Shown here: positions 8,412 to 17,510 of the stretch, piece after piece
How the letters are laid out: every line of letters begins with the position of its first letter
How positions within the stretch are numbered: position 1 is the first letter of the stretch
Assembly (NCBI GenBank): GCA_050185195.1
Contig: JBFWZQ010000008.1
Span: 62,001-126,000 of the forward strand
Length of the DNA stretch: 64,000 nucleotides
Reading direction: 5' to 3'
Source: CADEFQ01 sp050185195
GTDB lineage: Bacteria > Pseudomonadota > Gammaproteobacteria > Steroidobacterales > Steroidobacteraceae
Program-made: the position numbers and the translations under genes
Notes under the pieces: generated by a model
The model's database searches: none
The model's input: only the letters and a program-made list of their open reading frames with translations
Told to the model about the DNA's origin: nothing

Positions 8412-9366
8412 AGCGCGCGAGCGCGGCGCCGGGCCGGTCATCGTCCTCACCGGTCCCACCGGGGTCGGCAAGAGCGACTGGGCGCTCGAGCTGGCCGAAA
8501 CATTGCCCATCGAGATCGTGAGCTGCGATTCCGCGCAGGTGTTCCGCGGCCTCGACATCGGCACCGCCAAGCCGGATGCGGCAACGCGCGCCCGCGTGCC
8601 CCACCACCTGCTCGACCTGCGCGATCCGGCGGAGAGTTACTCGGCGGGCGAATTCGTCGCGGACGCCGGGGCCGCGCTGCGTGCGATCCATGCGCGCGGC
8701 CGCTTGCCGGTCGTGGTGGGCGGCACGATGTTGTACCTGCGGGCGCTGCTGCAGGGCATGGCGCCGCTGCCAGCGGCCCGGGCCGATATCCGCGCAGGAC
8801 TCGACGCACGCGCGGCGCGCGAGGGCTGGCCGGCGCTGCATGCGGAGCTGGCGGGGCACGATCCGGTTGCGGCGGCGCGCATCCACGCCAACGACCGGCA
8901 GCGCATCCAGCGGGCGCTCGAGGTGTACTACGCCACCGGGAGTCCGATTTCGGCGTGGCAGGCGCGTACGGAAGGGGTGGCGCACCAGTTCGAGTTCCAC
9001 GCCTGGGCGCTGGTGCCCGCGGATCGGGCAGCGCTGCACGCACGCATCGCGCAGCGTTTTGAAGCCATGATGGCGGCGGGTCTGCTCGACGAAGTGCGGG
9101 GGCTCTACGCGCGTACCGATCTCACGCCGCTGCACCCGGCGATCCGCGCGGTTGGATACCGCCAGCTGTGGCAGCATCTTGCCGGCGACTGCGATCTGGA
9201 AACGGCCACGGCGCGCGCGATTGCGGCGACGCGGCAACTTGCAAAACGACAGCTGACCTGGCTCAAGTCCTCGTTATCGTTGGAAATAATAGAACCCTTC
9301 GCGCCGCCTGCACGCGCCGGGTGGCACGCGCGGGTGCGCGCAGCCTGGACCCCGCCTGTGATATGA
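8401..9366 (+). CDS. miaA: tRNA dimethylallyltransferase (MiaA)
   Basis: Adds a dimethylallyl group to A37 of tRNAs reading UNN codons. The P-loop is TGPTGVGKSDWALELAE, followed by SCDSAQVFRGLDIGTAKP and the tRNA-binding ANDRQRIQRALEVYY. The 321 residues match the family. The start is GTG at 8401, overlapping the mutL stop by 11 nt and implying translational coupling. hfq lies downstream, with a promoter inside the end of this gene. Confidence 0.96.
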   Translation: MAAEARERGAGPVIVLTGPTGVGKSDWALELAETLPIEIVSCDSAQVFRGLDIGTAKPDAATRARVPHHLLDLRDPAESYSAGEFVADAGAALRAIHARGRLPVVVGGTMLYLRALLQGMAPLPAARADIRAGLDARAAREGWPALHAELAGHDPVAAARIHANDRQRIQRALEVYYATGSPISAWQARTEGVAHQFEFHAWALVPADRAALHARIAQRFEAMMAAGLLDEVRGLYARTDLTPLHPAIRAVGYRQLWQHLAGDCDLETATARAIAATRQLAKRQLTWLKSSLSLEIIEPFAPPARAGWHARVRAAWTPPVI

Positions 9367-9399
9367 TGCGACGCACTTATGCCCCGAGTGTGTCGGGGC
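9362..9399 (+). promoter_or_regulatory. hfq upstream region: -10-like box and leader hairpin
   Basis: TATGAT at 9362-9367 overlaps the miaA stop and could start a leader of about 110 nt. Within it GCCCCGA (9381-9387) pairs perfectly with TCGGGGC (9393-9399) around a 5-nt GTGTG loop. No U-run follows, so it is not an intrinsic terminator. A leader hairpin would suit control of hfq mRNA, but that is inference. Confidence 0.4.
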
Positions 9400-9485
9400 A
9401 GCTTGCTGGCCACACTGCTGTTCGCCACGGAAGGCGTCGTAACGGCCTTCACTGCGTACATCGGAGTCAAAACAAGGAGAACCTC

Positions 9486-9743
9486 ATGGCCAAAGGTCAA
9501 TCATTGCAGGACCCCTTCCTGAACGCGCTGCGCAAGGAGCGCATCCCGGTTTCGATCTATCTCGTCAACGGCATCAAGCTGCAGGGCCAGATCGACTCTT
9601 TCGATCAGTTCGTCGTTCTGCTCAAGAACAGCGTCAGCCAGATGGTGTACAAACACGCCATCTCGACGGTCGTGCCCGCGCGCAACGTGCGCGTGCCCTC
9701 GGCCGATGAAGCCGGCGCCGCCGTGGAGCCCCCAGCGGAGTAA
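9486..9743 (+). CDS. hfq: RNA chaperone Hfq
   Basis: Hexameric Sm-like protein that pairs small RNAs with mRNAs. The 85 residues include MAKGQSLQDPFLNALRKERI and the Sm2 motif VYKHAISTVVPAR (Y55-K56-H57). A strong Shine-Dalgarno AAGGAGA lies 5 nt before the ATG at 9486, which fixes the start. The C-terminal tail is short and acidic (ADEAGAAVEPPAE). The stop overlaps the hflX start as TAATG. Confidence 0.98.
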   Translation: MAKGQSLQDPFLNALRKERIPVSIYLVNGIKLQGQIDSFDQFVVLLKNSVSQMVYKHAISTVVPARNVRVPSADEAGAAVEPPAE

Positions 9744-11095
9744 TGTTCGAGCGCCCGCGCACCGGAGAACGTGCCGTACTCGTGCGCCTCGGGCTCGGTG
9801 CACCCGCCGATCCCGAAGACATCGAGGAGTTCACGCAACTCGCGGTTTCGGCCGGAGCGCAGCCCGTCGTGACGATCACCGGGCGGCGCGAGCGCCCGGA
9901 CCCGCGCTTTTTCGTGGGCAGCGGCAAGGCCGAAGAAATCCGCGACGCCGCGCTCGCGCACTCGGCGGATGTGATCCTCGTCGATCATGCGCTGTCGCCG
10001 AGCCAGGAGCGCAACCTCGAGAAGCTCGCCAGCCGGCGCGTGCTCGACCGCAACGGGCTCATCCTCGATATCTTTGCGCAGCGCGCGCGCAGCCATGAAG
10101 GCAAGCTGCAGGTCGAGCTCGCGCAGCTGAAGCACATCGCGACCCGGCTCGTGCGCGGCTGGACCCACCTCGAGCGCCAGCGCGGTGGCGGCATCGGGCT
10201 GCGCGGCCCGGGCGAAACGCAGCTCGAGACCGACCGGCGACTCGTCGGGCAACGCGTGCGCGTCCTCACCCGCCGGCTGGAGAAGCTGCAATTGCAGCGG
10301 GAGACCGGGCGACGCGCGCGCGCGGAGATTCCGGTGCCGTCCGTGGCACTCGTCGGTTATACGAACGCGGGCAAGTCGACGCTGTTTCGCGCGATGACGG
10401 GCGCCGACGCCTATGTCGCCGACCAGCTCTTCGCGACGCTCGATCCGCTGGTGCGGCGCCTGCGCCTGCCGGGCGGCACGGAGTGCGTCTTCGCGGACAC
10501 CGTCGGATTCATCCGCGAGCTGCCGCACGAGCTGGTCGCGGCCTTTCGCTCGACCCTGACGGAGGCCCGCGAGGCCACCTTGCTGTTGCACGTGATCGAT
10601 GCGAGCGACCCGCGGCGCGACGAACACATCGGCGCCGTGAATGCGGTGCTCGAGGAGATCGGTGCCGGTGACATCCCGCAGATCCGCGTCTACAACAAGA
10701 TCGACCGCCTCGAAGTCGCCGCGCGCATCGAACACGACCCCCTGGGCGTTCCCACGCACGCGTGGGTTTCGGCCGCACGCGGCGACGGGCTCGACCTGCT
10801 GCGTGAAGCGATCACCGAGCGGCTCGCGCGTGCCGTGCGCGGCGCGACGTTGCGGCTGGCCGCGGGGCAGGGCGCGCTGCGCTCCCGGCTCTACGCATCG
10901 GGCACGGTGCGGGCCGAGCGCGCCCTCGATGACGGCGGTTGCGAGCTTGCGGTGCAGCTGCCCGACGTGGAGTTGCTGGCGCTGGCCCAGGCGCCGGGTG
11001 TGCAGGTCGTTATGGACGCGCCGGCCGGGAACGTACCTGCGGCGCTCGGCGGACTGCTAGAATCCCCTGTTCTCCCTGCGGCGGAATTTCAGTAA
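9743..11095 (+). CDS. hflX: Ribosome-associated GTPase HflX
   Basis: GTPase that splits stalled ribosomes. The N-terminal HflX domain includes FFVGSGKAEEIRD and the glycine-rich linker RQRGGGIGLRGPGETQLETD. The G domain has G1 GYTNAGKSTLF, G3 DTVGFIRELP and G4 NKID. Length 450 residues. Translation is coupled to hfq through TAATG. A TAGAAT hexamer near the end of the gene probably starts hflK transcription. Confidence 0.96.
   Translation: MFERPRTGERAVLVRLGLGAPADPEDIEEFTQLAVSAGAQPVVTITGRRERPDPRFFVGSGKAEEIRDAALAHSADVILVDHALSPSQERNLEKLASRRVLDRNGLILDIFAQRARSHEGKLQVELAQLKHIATRLVRGWTHLERQRGGGIGLRGPGETQLETDRRLVGQRVRVLTRRLEKLQLQRETGRRARAEIPVPSVALVGYTNAGKSTLFRAMTGADAYVADQLFATLDPLVRRLRLPGGTECVFADTVGFIRELPHELVAAFRSTLTEAREATLLLHVIDASDPRRDEHIGAVNAVLEEIGAGDIPQIRVYNKIDRLEVAARIEHDPLGVPTHAWVSAARGDGLDLLREAITERLARAVRGATLRLAAGQGALRSRLYASGTVRAERALDDGGCELAVQLPDVELLALAQAPGVQVVMDAPAGNVPAALGGLLESPVLPAAEFQ
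11058..11063 (+). promoter_or_regulatory. Possible -10 for hflKC
   Basis: TAGAAT inside the hflX 3' end, 34 nt before the hflK ATG. No convincing -35 is seen; the call rests on the match to the -10 type used elsewhere in the window. Confidence 0.35.
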
Positions 11096-11097
11096 CC

Positions 11098-12189
11098 ATG
11101 GCTTGGAACCAACCTGGCGGTCAGCAGAATCCCTGGGGTCGCAGACCCGGCCCGGACGGCCTCGACCAGGCCATGAAGGAATGGCAGCGCCGGATCGAAG
11201 GATTTTTCGGCGGCGGCGGCTCGAAGAACGGCCCCTCGCCGCTCATCCTGCTCGCGGTCGTGGCGGTCGGCTGGCTGCTGTCGGGCTTCTACCAGGTCAA
11301 TCCCGCCGAGCGCGGCGTGGTGCAGCGTTTCGGCAAGTTCGTCGGCGTGCGCGAGCCGGGCTGGGGCTGGCGGCTGCGGGGCGTCGAGACGATCACCAAG
11401 GTCAACGTGTCGGCGGTCAACAGCGTGAAGTACGAGTCGCGCGTGCTGACGGCGGACGTGAACCTCGTCAACCTGACCCTCGCCGTGCAGTACCAGTTCA
11501 GCGATCCCGTGAAGGTGCTGTTCGGCGTGCGCGACCCCGAGTCGTCGCTGCGCGAAGTCAGCGAGAGTGCGATCCGTGAAGTCGTCGGGCGGGGCGATCT
11601 CGAGGCGATCCTCGTGTCCGCGCGCCAGCAGGTCACGGAACGCACGAAAGACCTGATCCAGCGCACGCTCGATGCCTACGGCACCGGTATTCGCGTCACG
11701 AGCGTCAACCTCACCGAAGTGCAGGTACCCGAGGCCGTCGTGCCCTCGCAGCGCGACGCCAACAAGGCGATCGCGGACCGCGAACGCCTGCAGAAGGAGG
11801 CCGAGGCCTACCAGAGCGGCATCCTGCCCGTGGCCGAAGGCGCCGCGTCACGACAGATCCAGGAGGCCGAGGCCTACAAGGCACAGGTCACCGCGCTCGC
11901 GACCGGCGAAGCGTCGCGCTTCGCGCAACTGCGCGAAGCCTACGACGCGTCGCCGCGCGTGACGCGCGAGCGCATGTACCTCGACACGATCGAGGGCGTG
12001 ATGAAGGGCTCGAGGAAAGTGGTCATCGATTCGAAATCGTCGGGCAACATGATCTACCTGCCACTCGACAAGCTCACCGAAGGGCGCTCGCGCGACACCG
12101 AGGCAGGGGCGCCCGCGGGCGCCGCGGCGGCCGCGCCGACCGACGCCGAGACGGTTACCGTCGACGGTCGCCAGCGGGGAGAACGCTGA
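11098..12189 (+). CDS. hflK: FtsH modulator HflK (SPFH membrane protein)
   Basis: Forms with HflC the periplasmic-facing cage that modulates FtsH proteolysis. The start is the ATG at 11098, 2 nt after the hflX stop (MAWNQPGGQQNPWGRRPGP). The 363 residues have the proline/glycine-rich cytoplasmic N-terminus, one membrane helix at about 45-63 (LILLAVVAVGWLLSGFY), then the SPFH domain with the coiled-coil RERLQKEAEAYQ region. The stop overlaps the hflC ATG (TGATG). Confidence 0.95.
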   Translation: MAWNQPGGQQNPWGRRPGPDGLDQAMKEWQRRIEGFFGGGGSKNGPSPLILLAVVAVGWLLSGFYQVNPAERGVVQRFGKFVGVREPGWGWRLRGVETITKVNVSAVNSVKYESRVLTADVNLVNLTLAVQYQFSDPVKVLFGVRDPESSLREVSESAIREVVGRGDLEAILVSARQQVTERTKDLIQRTLDAYGTGIRVTSVNLTEVQVPEAVVPSQRDANKAIADRERLQKEAEAYQSGILPVAEGAASRQIQEAEAYKAQVTALATGEASRFAQLREAYDASPRVTRERMYLDTIEGVMKGSRKVVIDSKSSGNMIYLPLDKLTEGRSRDTEAGAPAGAAAAAPTDAETVTVDGRQRGER

Positions 12190-13064
12190 TGTCCCCGCGG
12201 ATCATGGGTGTGCTCATCACGGTGGTTGCCGTGCTGATCGTCGCGTCCTCGTCGCTCTTCACCGTGCAGCAGACGCAGCTCGCGATCCGCACGCAGTTCG
12301 GCGAGATCCAGGGCGTCGACTACGGCCCGGGCCTGCACCTGAAATGGCCGTTCATCGACCAGGTCGCGCGTTTCGAGCGCCGCGTCGTCACGCAGAACTA
12401 CGCGGGCGAGACTTTCCTGACGAACGAGAACCGCGGCCTGCTCGTGGATTTCTACGTCAAGTGGCGCGTCGCCGACGCGGCGAAGTATTTTCGCGCCACC
12501 GGCGGCAACGAAGATGCCGCCGGCCAGCGCCTCGCCGACATCGTCAAGGACGGCATCAAGAATGCCGTCGCGCAACGCACGTTGCGTGAAGTGGTGACCG
12601 CCGAGCGTTCCGCGGTGACGGGCGAGATGATCGGTCGCGCCAGCACGGCCGTCGACGACTTCGGCATCGAACTCGTCGACGTGCGCCTGCAGCGCATCGA
12701 CCTGCCGGACGACGTCGCGGCGCGCGTGTACGAGACGATGAAGCAGAATTTCGCGAAGCAGGCACGGCAACTGCGCGGCGAGGGCGAGAAGGACAGCCAG
12801 CGCATCAAGGCCGAGGCCGACCGCAAGCGCACCGAGATCCTGTCGGCCGCGGCGCGCGATGCGCTGCGCATACGCGGCGAGGGCGACGCGGTCGCCGCGG
12901 CGACCTACGCCAAGGCGTACGAGCGCAATCCCGAGTTCTACGCTTTCTACCGCAGCCTGCAGGCCTATCGCAATTCGATCGGCAAGGAAGGCGACATGCT
13001 GGTGGTGAGCCCCGACAGCGAGTTCTTCAAGTACTTCAAGAACCCCGCGCCGGGCAGCCGCTGA
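12189..13064 (+). CDS. hflC: FtsH modulator HflC (SPFH membrane protein)
   Basis: Partner of HflK in the FtsH complex. The 291 residues start with a single N-terminal membrane anchor (about 6-24), followed by an SPFH domain with the conserved GLHLKWPFIDQVARFERR and a charged helical region (QRIKAEADRKRTEI). The start codon overlaps the hflK stop. The DUF2065 gene starts 4 nt after its stop, so hflX-hflK-hflC-DUF2065-purA probably forms one unit. Confidence 0.95.
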   Translation: MSPRIMGVLITVVAVLIVASSSLFTVQQTQLAIRTQFGEIQGVDYGPGLHLKWPFIDQVARFERRVVTQNYAGETFLTNENRGLLVDFYVKWRVADAAKYFRATGGNEDAAGQRLADIVKDGIKNAVAQRTLREVVTAERSAVTGEMIGRASTAVDDFGIELVDVRLQRIDLPDDVAARVYETMKQNFAKQARQLRGEGEKDSQRIKAEADRKRTEILSAAARDALRIRGEGDAVAAATYAKAYERNPEFYAFYRSLQAYRNSIGKEGDMLVVSPDSEFFKYFKNPAPGSR

Positions 13065-13068
13065 GGCC

Positions 13069-13266
13069 ATGTCGCTCGACTGGGCCGACCTGCTCGGCGC
13101 GCTCGCGTTGCTGCTCGTGATCGAGGGGCTGCTGCCATTCGCGAACCCCGCCGGGATGAAGCGGGCGCTCGGCCGGATCGTGCAGATCGGCGATCGCGAA
13201 CTGCGCGTGGCGGGCCTGATGACGATGCTGACGGGTCTCGCACTTCTTTTCCTGATACGGTCGTGA
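13069..13266 (+). CDS. DUF2065 (YjeT-like) small membrane protein
   Basis: A 65-residue protein with two hydrophobic helices: LLGALALLLVIEGLLPF at about 8-24 and LMTMLTGLALLFLI near the C-terminus. Between them are the conserved NPAGMKRALGRI loop and a short charged turn. Genes of this family sit between hflC and purA in many Gamma- and Betaproteobacteria; function unknown. It starts 4 nt after hflC and ends 3 nt before purA. Some relatives have hisZ before purA; here it is absent. Confidence 0.85.
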   Translation: MSLDWADLLGALALLLVIEGLLPFANPAGMKRALGRIVQIGDRELRVAGLMTMLTGLALLFLIRS

Positions 13267-13269
13267 TGC

Positions 13270-14562
13270 ATGGGCAAGTTCGTCGTCGTCATCGGCACCC
13301 AGTGGGGTGACGAGGGCAAAGGCAAGATCGTCGATCTCCTGACGGAGCGTGCCGCCGCCGTGGCGCGCTTCCAGGGCGGCCACAATGCCGGGCACACGCT
13401 CGTCATCGGCAGCGAGAAGACGATCCTGTCGCTGATTCCGTCCGGCATCCTGCGCGCGGGCGTGCAGTGCCTCATCGGCAACGGCGTCGTCGTGTCGCTC
13501 GAGGCGTTGCTGCGGGAATCAGGGATGCTCACCGAGCGGGGCGTGCCGGTGTTCGAGCGTCTGCGCATCTCGCCCAACTGCCCGCTGATCCTGCCCTCGC
13601 ACGTGGCGCTCGATCGGGCCCGCGAGCAGGCCCGCGGCGCGAAGGCGATCGGCACCACCGGCCGCGGCATCGGGCCGGCCTATGAGGACAAGGTGGCGCG
13701 CCGCGCGGTGCGCGTCGCGGATCTCTTCCAGCGCAAGCGCTTTGCCGCGCAGCTCGGCGAGCTGCTCGACTACCACAATTTCGTGCTGCAGCACTATTTC
13801 CGCCAGCCGGCGATCGACTTCCAGAAGACGCTCGACGAACAACTCGGCTGGGCCGAGCAGGTCAAGCCGATCGTCACCGATGTCACCGCGACGCTGAATG
13901 CGCTGCGGGTCGCGGGTGCCGACGTGATGTTCGAGGGTGCGCAGGGCGCGCTGCTCGACGTCGATCTCGGCACCTACCCCTACGTCACGTCATCGAACAC
14001 GACGGCGGGTTACGCCGCCACGGGCACGGGCCTCGGCCCGCGCGCGATCGACTACGTGCTCGGTATCGTCAAGGCCTACACCACGCGCGTCGGCGCGGGT
14101 CCGTTCCCGACCGAACTGTTCGACGAGGCGGGCGAACACCTTTCGCGTGTCGGCCACGAATTCGGCTCGGTGACGGGGCGGCGTCGCCGCTGCGGCTGGT
14201 TCGACGCGGTCGCGCTGCGCCGTTCGATCGTGCACTCGAGCGTCTCGGGCCTTTGCGTGACCAAGCTCGACGTGCTCGACGGCCTCGATGCGATCAATGT
14301 CTGCGTTGGCTATCGGCTCGGGAACGAGACGCTGTCCGAGCCGCCGGCGCTGACCGACGCCTATGCCGAGGTGACGCCGGTGTACGAGGAGCTGCCGGGT
14401 TGGAAGGAATCGACGATCGGCATCACCTCGTACGACGCGCTGCCCGCGAATGCACGTCGCTACCTCGAGCGCATCGCCGAACTCGTCGCGACGCCGATCG
14501 ACGTCGTCTCGACGGGGCCCGATCGCGGCGAGACCATCGTGCTGCGTCATCCGTTCGACTGA
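13270..14562 (+). CDS. purA: Adenylosuccinate synthetase (PurA)
   Basis: Makes adenylosuccinate from IMP, aspartate and GTP, the first committed step to AMP. The GTP-binding loop is GTQWGDEGKGKIVDLL (about residues 8-23), followed by FQGGHNAGHTLV and IGTTGRGIGPAYEDK. The C-terminal half has VGAGPFPTEL and the base-binding LCVTKLDVLDGL. The 430 residues are complete. The 3' end overlaps the convergent glycosyltransferase gene by 16 nt. Confidence 0.98.
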   Translation: MGKFVVVIGTQWGDEGKGKIVDLLTERAAAVARFQGGHNAGHTLVIGSEKTILSLIPSGILRAGVQCLIGNGVVVSLEALLRESGMLTERGVPVFERLRISPNCPLILPSHVALDRAREQARGAKAIGTTGRGIGPAYEDKVARRAVRVADLFQRKRFAAQLGELLDYHNFVLQHYFRQPAIDFQKTLDEQLGWAEQVKPIVTDVTATLNALRVAGADVMFEGAQGALLDVDLGTYPYVTSSNTTAGYAATGTGLGPRAIDYVLGIVKAYTTRVGAGPFPTELFDEAGEHLSRVGHEFGSVTGRRRRCGWFDAVALRRSIVHSSVSGLCVTKLDVLDGLDAINVCVGYRLGNETLSEPPALTDAYAEVTPVYEELPGWKESTIGITSYDALPANARRYLERIAELVATPIDVVSTGPDRGETIVLRHPFD

Positions 14563-15587
14563 CTGGCCGGGGCCAGTTGCCGCCAGGCCCCAAGCACGGT
14601 GTCCGGCCCGATGCCGAGGATGTCGGGTCGGCCGTCATGGGTGCCGGTCAGCACGGCAACCGGCGTGCTCACCCCGCCCGGGCGAAAACGTTGCGGGTCG
14701 GCGACGCCGAAGAGCGTGACGGTGGGGCGCCCGAGCGCCGCGGCGACGTGCGCGGGACCGGTGTCGACGCTCACGAGGCTGTGGCAGCGTGCGAGCAGCG
14801 GCAGCAGCACGGGGATCGGCAAGTCGTCGGCGACGTTGTGCAGGCCGTCCACGCCGGCCGCTTTCGCGATGTCTTCGTTGAGCCCGTATTCCTCGCGTAC
14901 CCCGAGCAGCAGCAGTGCGGCTTCGGGCAGCACCTCGCGCACGCCGCGGATCACGGCGCCCCAGTGCCGCTCCGGCCAGTACTTGGTATTGCTCGCGCGC
15001 CGGCGAAAAAGGCCGCGCGTCGTGCGCTTGTTGCCCGCCTGGAAGGCGACGAGCGTGCGTTGCGACAGTCCGCGGCGGGCGATCCAGGCATCGCACGTGG
15101 CGCGCTCTTCGGCACTGATGTCGAGTGTCGCATTCGCCGCTCGCGCGGGCGGCGGTGGGGGAGGCGAGGCGTGGAGCGCCGCGGGGGTCAGTGCCGCCAT
15201 GCGTAGCCAGCGTTCGACGAAGTGCTCCCCCGGCCGCCACGGCAGGTCGCGCGTATCGCAGACGAAGGCGTCGGCAATCCCGGCCCGGCGCAACAACGAT
15301 CGGCCGTGGCCGCCGCCATCGCAGTACCAGGTGGGTCCCGCGCCGCGCTCCCGCAAGCGACGCACGAGTGCCTGCTGCTCGCGATCGAGCCAGTACGGCG
15401 TGCGGCGACTCCTGAGCGTATGGATCTCGCCGACTCCCCGGCGGGGCGCGAGCAGCGGGCGCGCCCAGCCGCCGGAGGTGATCACGTCGACCGGCGTGCC
15501 GAAGCGTGCGTGCAACTGCTGGATCAACGCGGTGACGAGCACCATGTCACCCAGTGCGCCACAGCGCATGACGAGGGGGCGGGCCAT
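14547..15587 (-). CDS. Glycosyltransferase family 9 (ADP-heptosyltransferase-like)
   Basis: Cytoplasmic GT-B enzyme probably adding heptose or a related sugar to the LPS core. The N-terminus VMRCGALGDMVLVTALI is the usual Rossmann start, and the C-terminal VSVDTGPAHVAAALGRPTVTLFG is the diagnostic nucleotide-sugar motif. Start at the ATG at 15587 gives 346 residues; the much longer open frame upstream has no homology-like content. A PPPPPP linker is unusual. It is monocistronic and divergent from the histidine kinase. The exact LPS position modified cannot be stated. Confidence 0.88.
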   Translation of the reverse strand: MARPLVMRCGALGDMVLVTALIQQLHARFGTPVDVITSGGWARPLLAPRRGVGEIHTLRSRRTPYWLDREQQALVRRLRERGAGPTWYCDGGGHGRSLLRRAGIADAFVCDTRDLPWRPGEHFVERWLRMAALTPAALHASPPPPPPARAANATLDISAEERATCDAWIARRGLSQRTLVAFQAGNKRTTRGLFRRRASNTKYWPERHWGAVIRGVREVLPEAALLLLGVREEYGLNEDIAKAAGVDGLHNVADDLPIPVLLPLLARCHSLVSVDTGPAHVAAALGRPTVTLFGVADPQRFRPGGVSTPVAVLTGTHDGRPDILGIGPDTVLGAWRQLAPASQSNG

Positions 15588-15647
15588 GGGGCATTTTGCG
15601 TTGCGCTCCGGATGGCGGCAATTGCGGTCGCGCACGGGCGGGCCTCC

Positions 15648-17510
15648 ATGAAGCGATCCGTGCTGCCCGCCCTGCTGTTCGCGCTCCTGCCGACGCTCGC
15701 GCCAGCGGCAGACTGGCCGGTACGCGACCTCGCCGTTCTGGAGGACCCCGGCGGCCGCGAGACGATCTCCACGGTGCGGCAGGCAGGTCCCGCGCAGGCG
15801 TTCCAGCCGTTGCACGGTGGCTTGTCGGCCGGCTACACGCGCGGCGTGCACTGGTTGCGATTCACGCTGGCGGCGCCGCCTCCGGGCGCCAACGGCGAGC
15901 GCGTGCTGCTGCTGGAGTTCGCGCCGCCCTATCTCGATGACCTGCGCGTGTTCGTCCCGGATCGGGCGGCCGCCACCGGTTTCGACGAGACCCGCTTCAG
16001 CGACCGCCTGCCTTTCGCATCGCGCGCCTACCCCTATCGCAGCTTCATGCAGCGCATCGCCTTCGCGGATGCAGAACCGCTGACCGTGTACGTGCGCCTG
16101 CAGACCCGCAGCAGTTCGGTGCTGGTTGTCCGTGCGTTGCAGCCTGCGGACTTCGTCGCGCACGTCACCGATGAGTACGCGCTGCTGGGTGTCTTCGCCG
16201 GCCTGCTGGTGGCGGGCCTGGTGAGCAATCTTGCCTTCGGTGCGGGCAGCCGCGATCCCTTGTTTCGACCCTTCGTGCTGTTCCTCTCCGCCACCCTGTT
16301 GCTGCTGGCCGGCATCAACGGGCTGCACGCGCAGTACCTGTTGCCGCGTTCGCCCGCGTTCGCCGACTTGTGGGTGCCGCTTTCGGTCGTGCTGATGGTC
16401 CTCGCCGGCACGCACTTCTATCGCAAGGCGCTCGCGATCGACGGCGCGTCCCGGTGGATGCAATGGGTGTTTCGCGGCGTCTCAGGGCTGGCGGTGCTGT
16501 GCCTGCCGACGCCATTCATCGGCATCTACACCGAGGCGGCCCTGGCGCTGATGTATGCCGCGCTCGTGATGATGCTGGTCGGGCTGTGGCGCGGAATGCA
16601 GCTGTGGCGCCGTCGCACGGGGAGCGGCCTGGTCGTGCTGGCGCTGGTGCTCAGCTTGTCGGGATCGCTCGGTACGGCATTGACCCTGGTGGGTGTGCTG
16701 CCGGGGCATTTCTGGCTGATCTACGGCACACAGCTGGGCAGCCTGGGCACGCTCGCGAGCCTGCAGCTGTTGATCGCCCGGCGCGCGCGCGCCCTCGCGG
16801 CCCAGTCTGCCGATGTGCGGGCGGCTGCGCGGCTTGCGGAAGCGGTGGCCGACAGCGAACGCGAGGCGCGCCACACCCAGCAGCGTTTGCTGTCGATGCT
16901 GACGCACGAACTCAAGACGCCGTTGTCGGTGATCCGCATGCGCCTCGGTACGCAGGAGCCTTCACCGCAGATGCGTGCGCACGCGGACGGCGCGGTCGAC
17001 GAGATCGCCGGCCTGATCGACCGCTGCGAACTCGCCGAGCGGCTCGGGAACGAGCGCCTCACGCCGCGGCGCGAGGCCTGCGCACTGGATGCGCTGCTGC
17101 GCGAGCTGGTCCGGCAGCGCGATCCCGGCGGGAGAGTGCGGCTTGCATTGCCGGAAGGATCGCTGGCCACCACCGATCCGGTGCTGCTTCGTGCGGCGGT
17201 CTCGAACCTGATCGACAACGCCATGAAGTACGCGCCGGCGGCTGCGATCATCGACGTGGCGGTGATGGATCGGCCGCGCGAAACACGGCCGGGCTGGTGC
17301 GTGCGCGTGGCCAATCCACCGGGACCTGCGGGTCGACCCGACCCAAGCCGCGTGTTCGAGCGCTACTATCGTGCGCCGGGCGCGCATGGCCAGAGTGGCT
17401 CCGGCCTCGGGCTCTACATCGTCCAGGGGCTCGCCACGCTGCTGGGCGGGGAGTTGCGCTATCGTTCCGGTCTCCCGCAAATCGTGTTCGAACTATGGTT
17501 GCCCCGCTGA
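15648..17510 (+). CDS. Sensor histidine kinase with 7TMR-DISM input region
   Basis: Membrane sensor kinase of 620 residues. It has a signal peptide (MKRSVLPALLFALLPTLAPA) and a periplasmic sandwich domain of the 7TMR-DISM extracellular type (about 30-165). About seven membrane helices follow (175-380), then a coiled coil, HisKA with LTHELKTPLSVIRMRL (phospho-acceptor His420), and HATPase with NLIDNAMKYAP and GSGLGLYIVQ. The ligand of the sandwich domain is unknown and could be a carbohydrate. The regulator gene overlaps its last 16 nt, so the two are a translationally coupled pair. Confidence 0.9.
   Translation: MKRSVLPALLFALLPTLAPAADWPVRDLAVLEDPGGRETISTVRQAGPAQAFQPLHGGLSAGYTRGVHWLRFTLAAPPPGANGERVLLLEFAPPYLDDLRVFVPDRAAATGFDETRFSDRLPFASRAYPYRSFMQRIAFADAEPLTVYVRLQTRSSSVLVVRALQPADFVAHVTDEYALLGVFAGLLVAGLVSNLAFGAGSRDPLFRPFVLFLSATLLLLAGINGLHAQYLLPRSPAFADLWVPLSVVLMVLAGTHFYRKALAIDGASRWMQWVFRGVSGLAVLCLPTPFIGIYTEAALALMYAALVMMLVGLWRGMQLWRRRTGSGLVVLALVLSLSGSLGTALTLVGVLPGHFWLIYGTQLGSLGTLASLQLLIARRARALAAQSADVRAAARLAEAVADSEREARHTQQRLLSMLTHELKTPLSVIRMRLGTQEPSPQMRAHADGAVDEIAGLIDRCELAERLGNERLTPRREACALDALLRELVRQRDPGGRVRLALPEGSLATTDPVLLRAAVSNLIDNAMKYAPAAAIIDVAVMDRPRETRPGWCVRVANPPGPAGRPDPSRVFERYYRAPGAHGQSGSGLGLYIVQGLATLLGGELRYRSGLPQIVFELWLPR

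Noticed and set aside
15594..16463. N-terminal extension of the glycosyltransferase frame up to 16463
   Set aside because: Would overlap the histidine kinase on the other strand and adds no GT9 sequence; the ATG at 15587 matches the family start.
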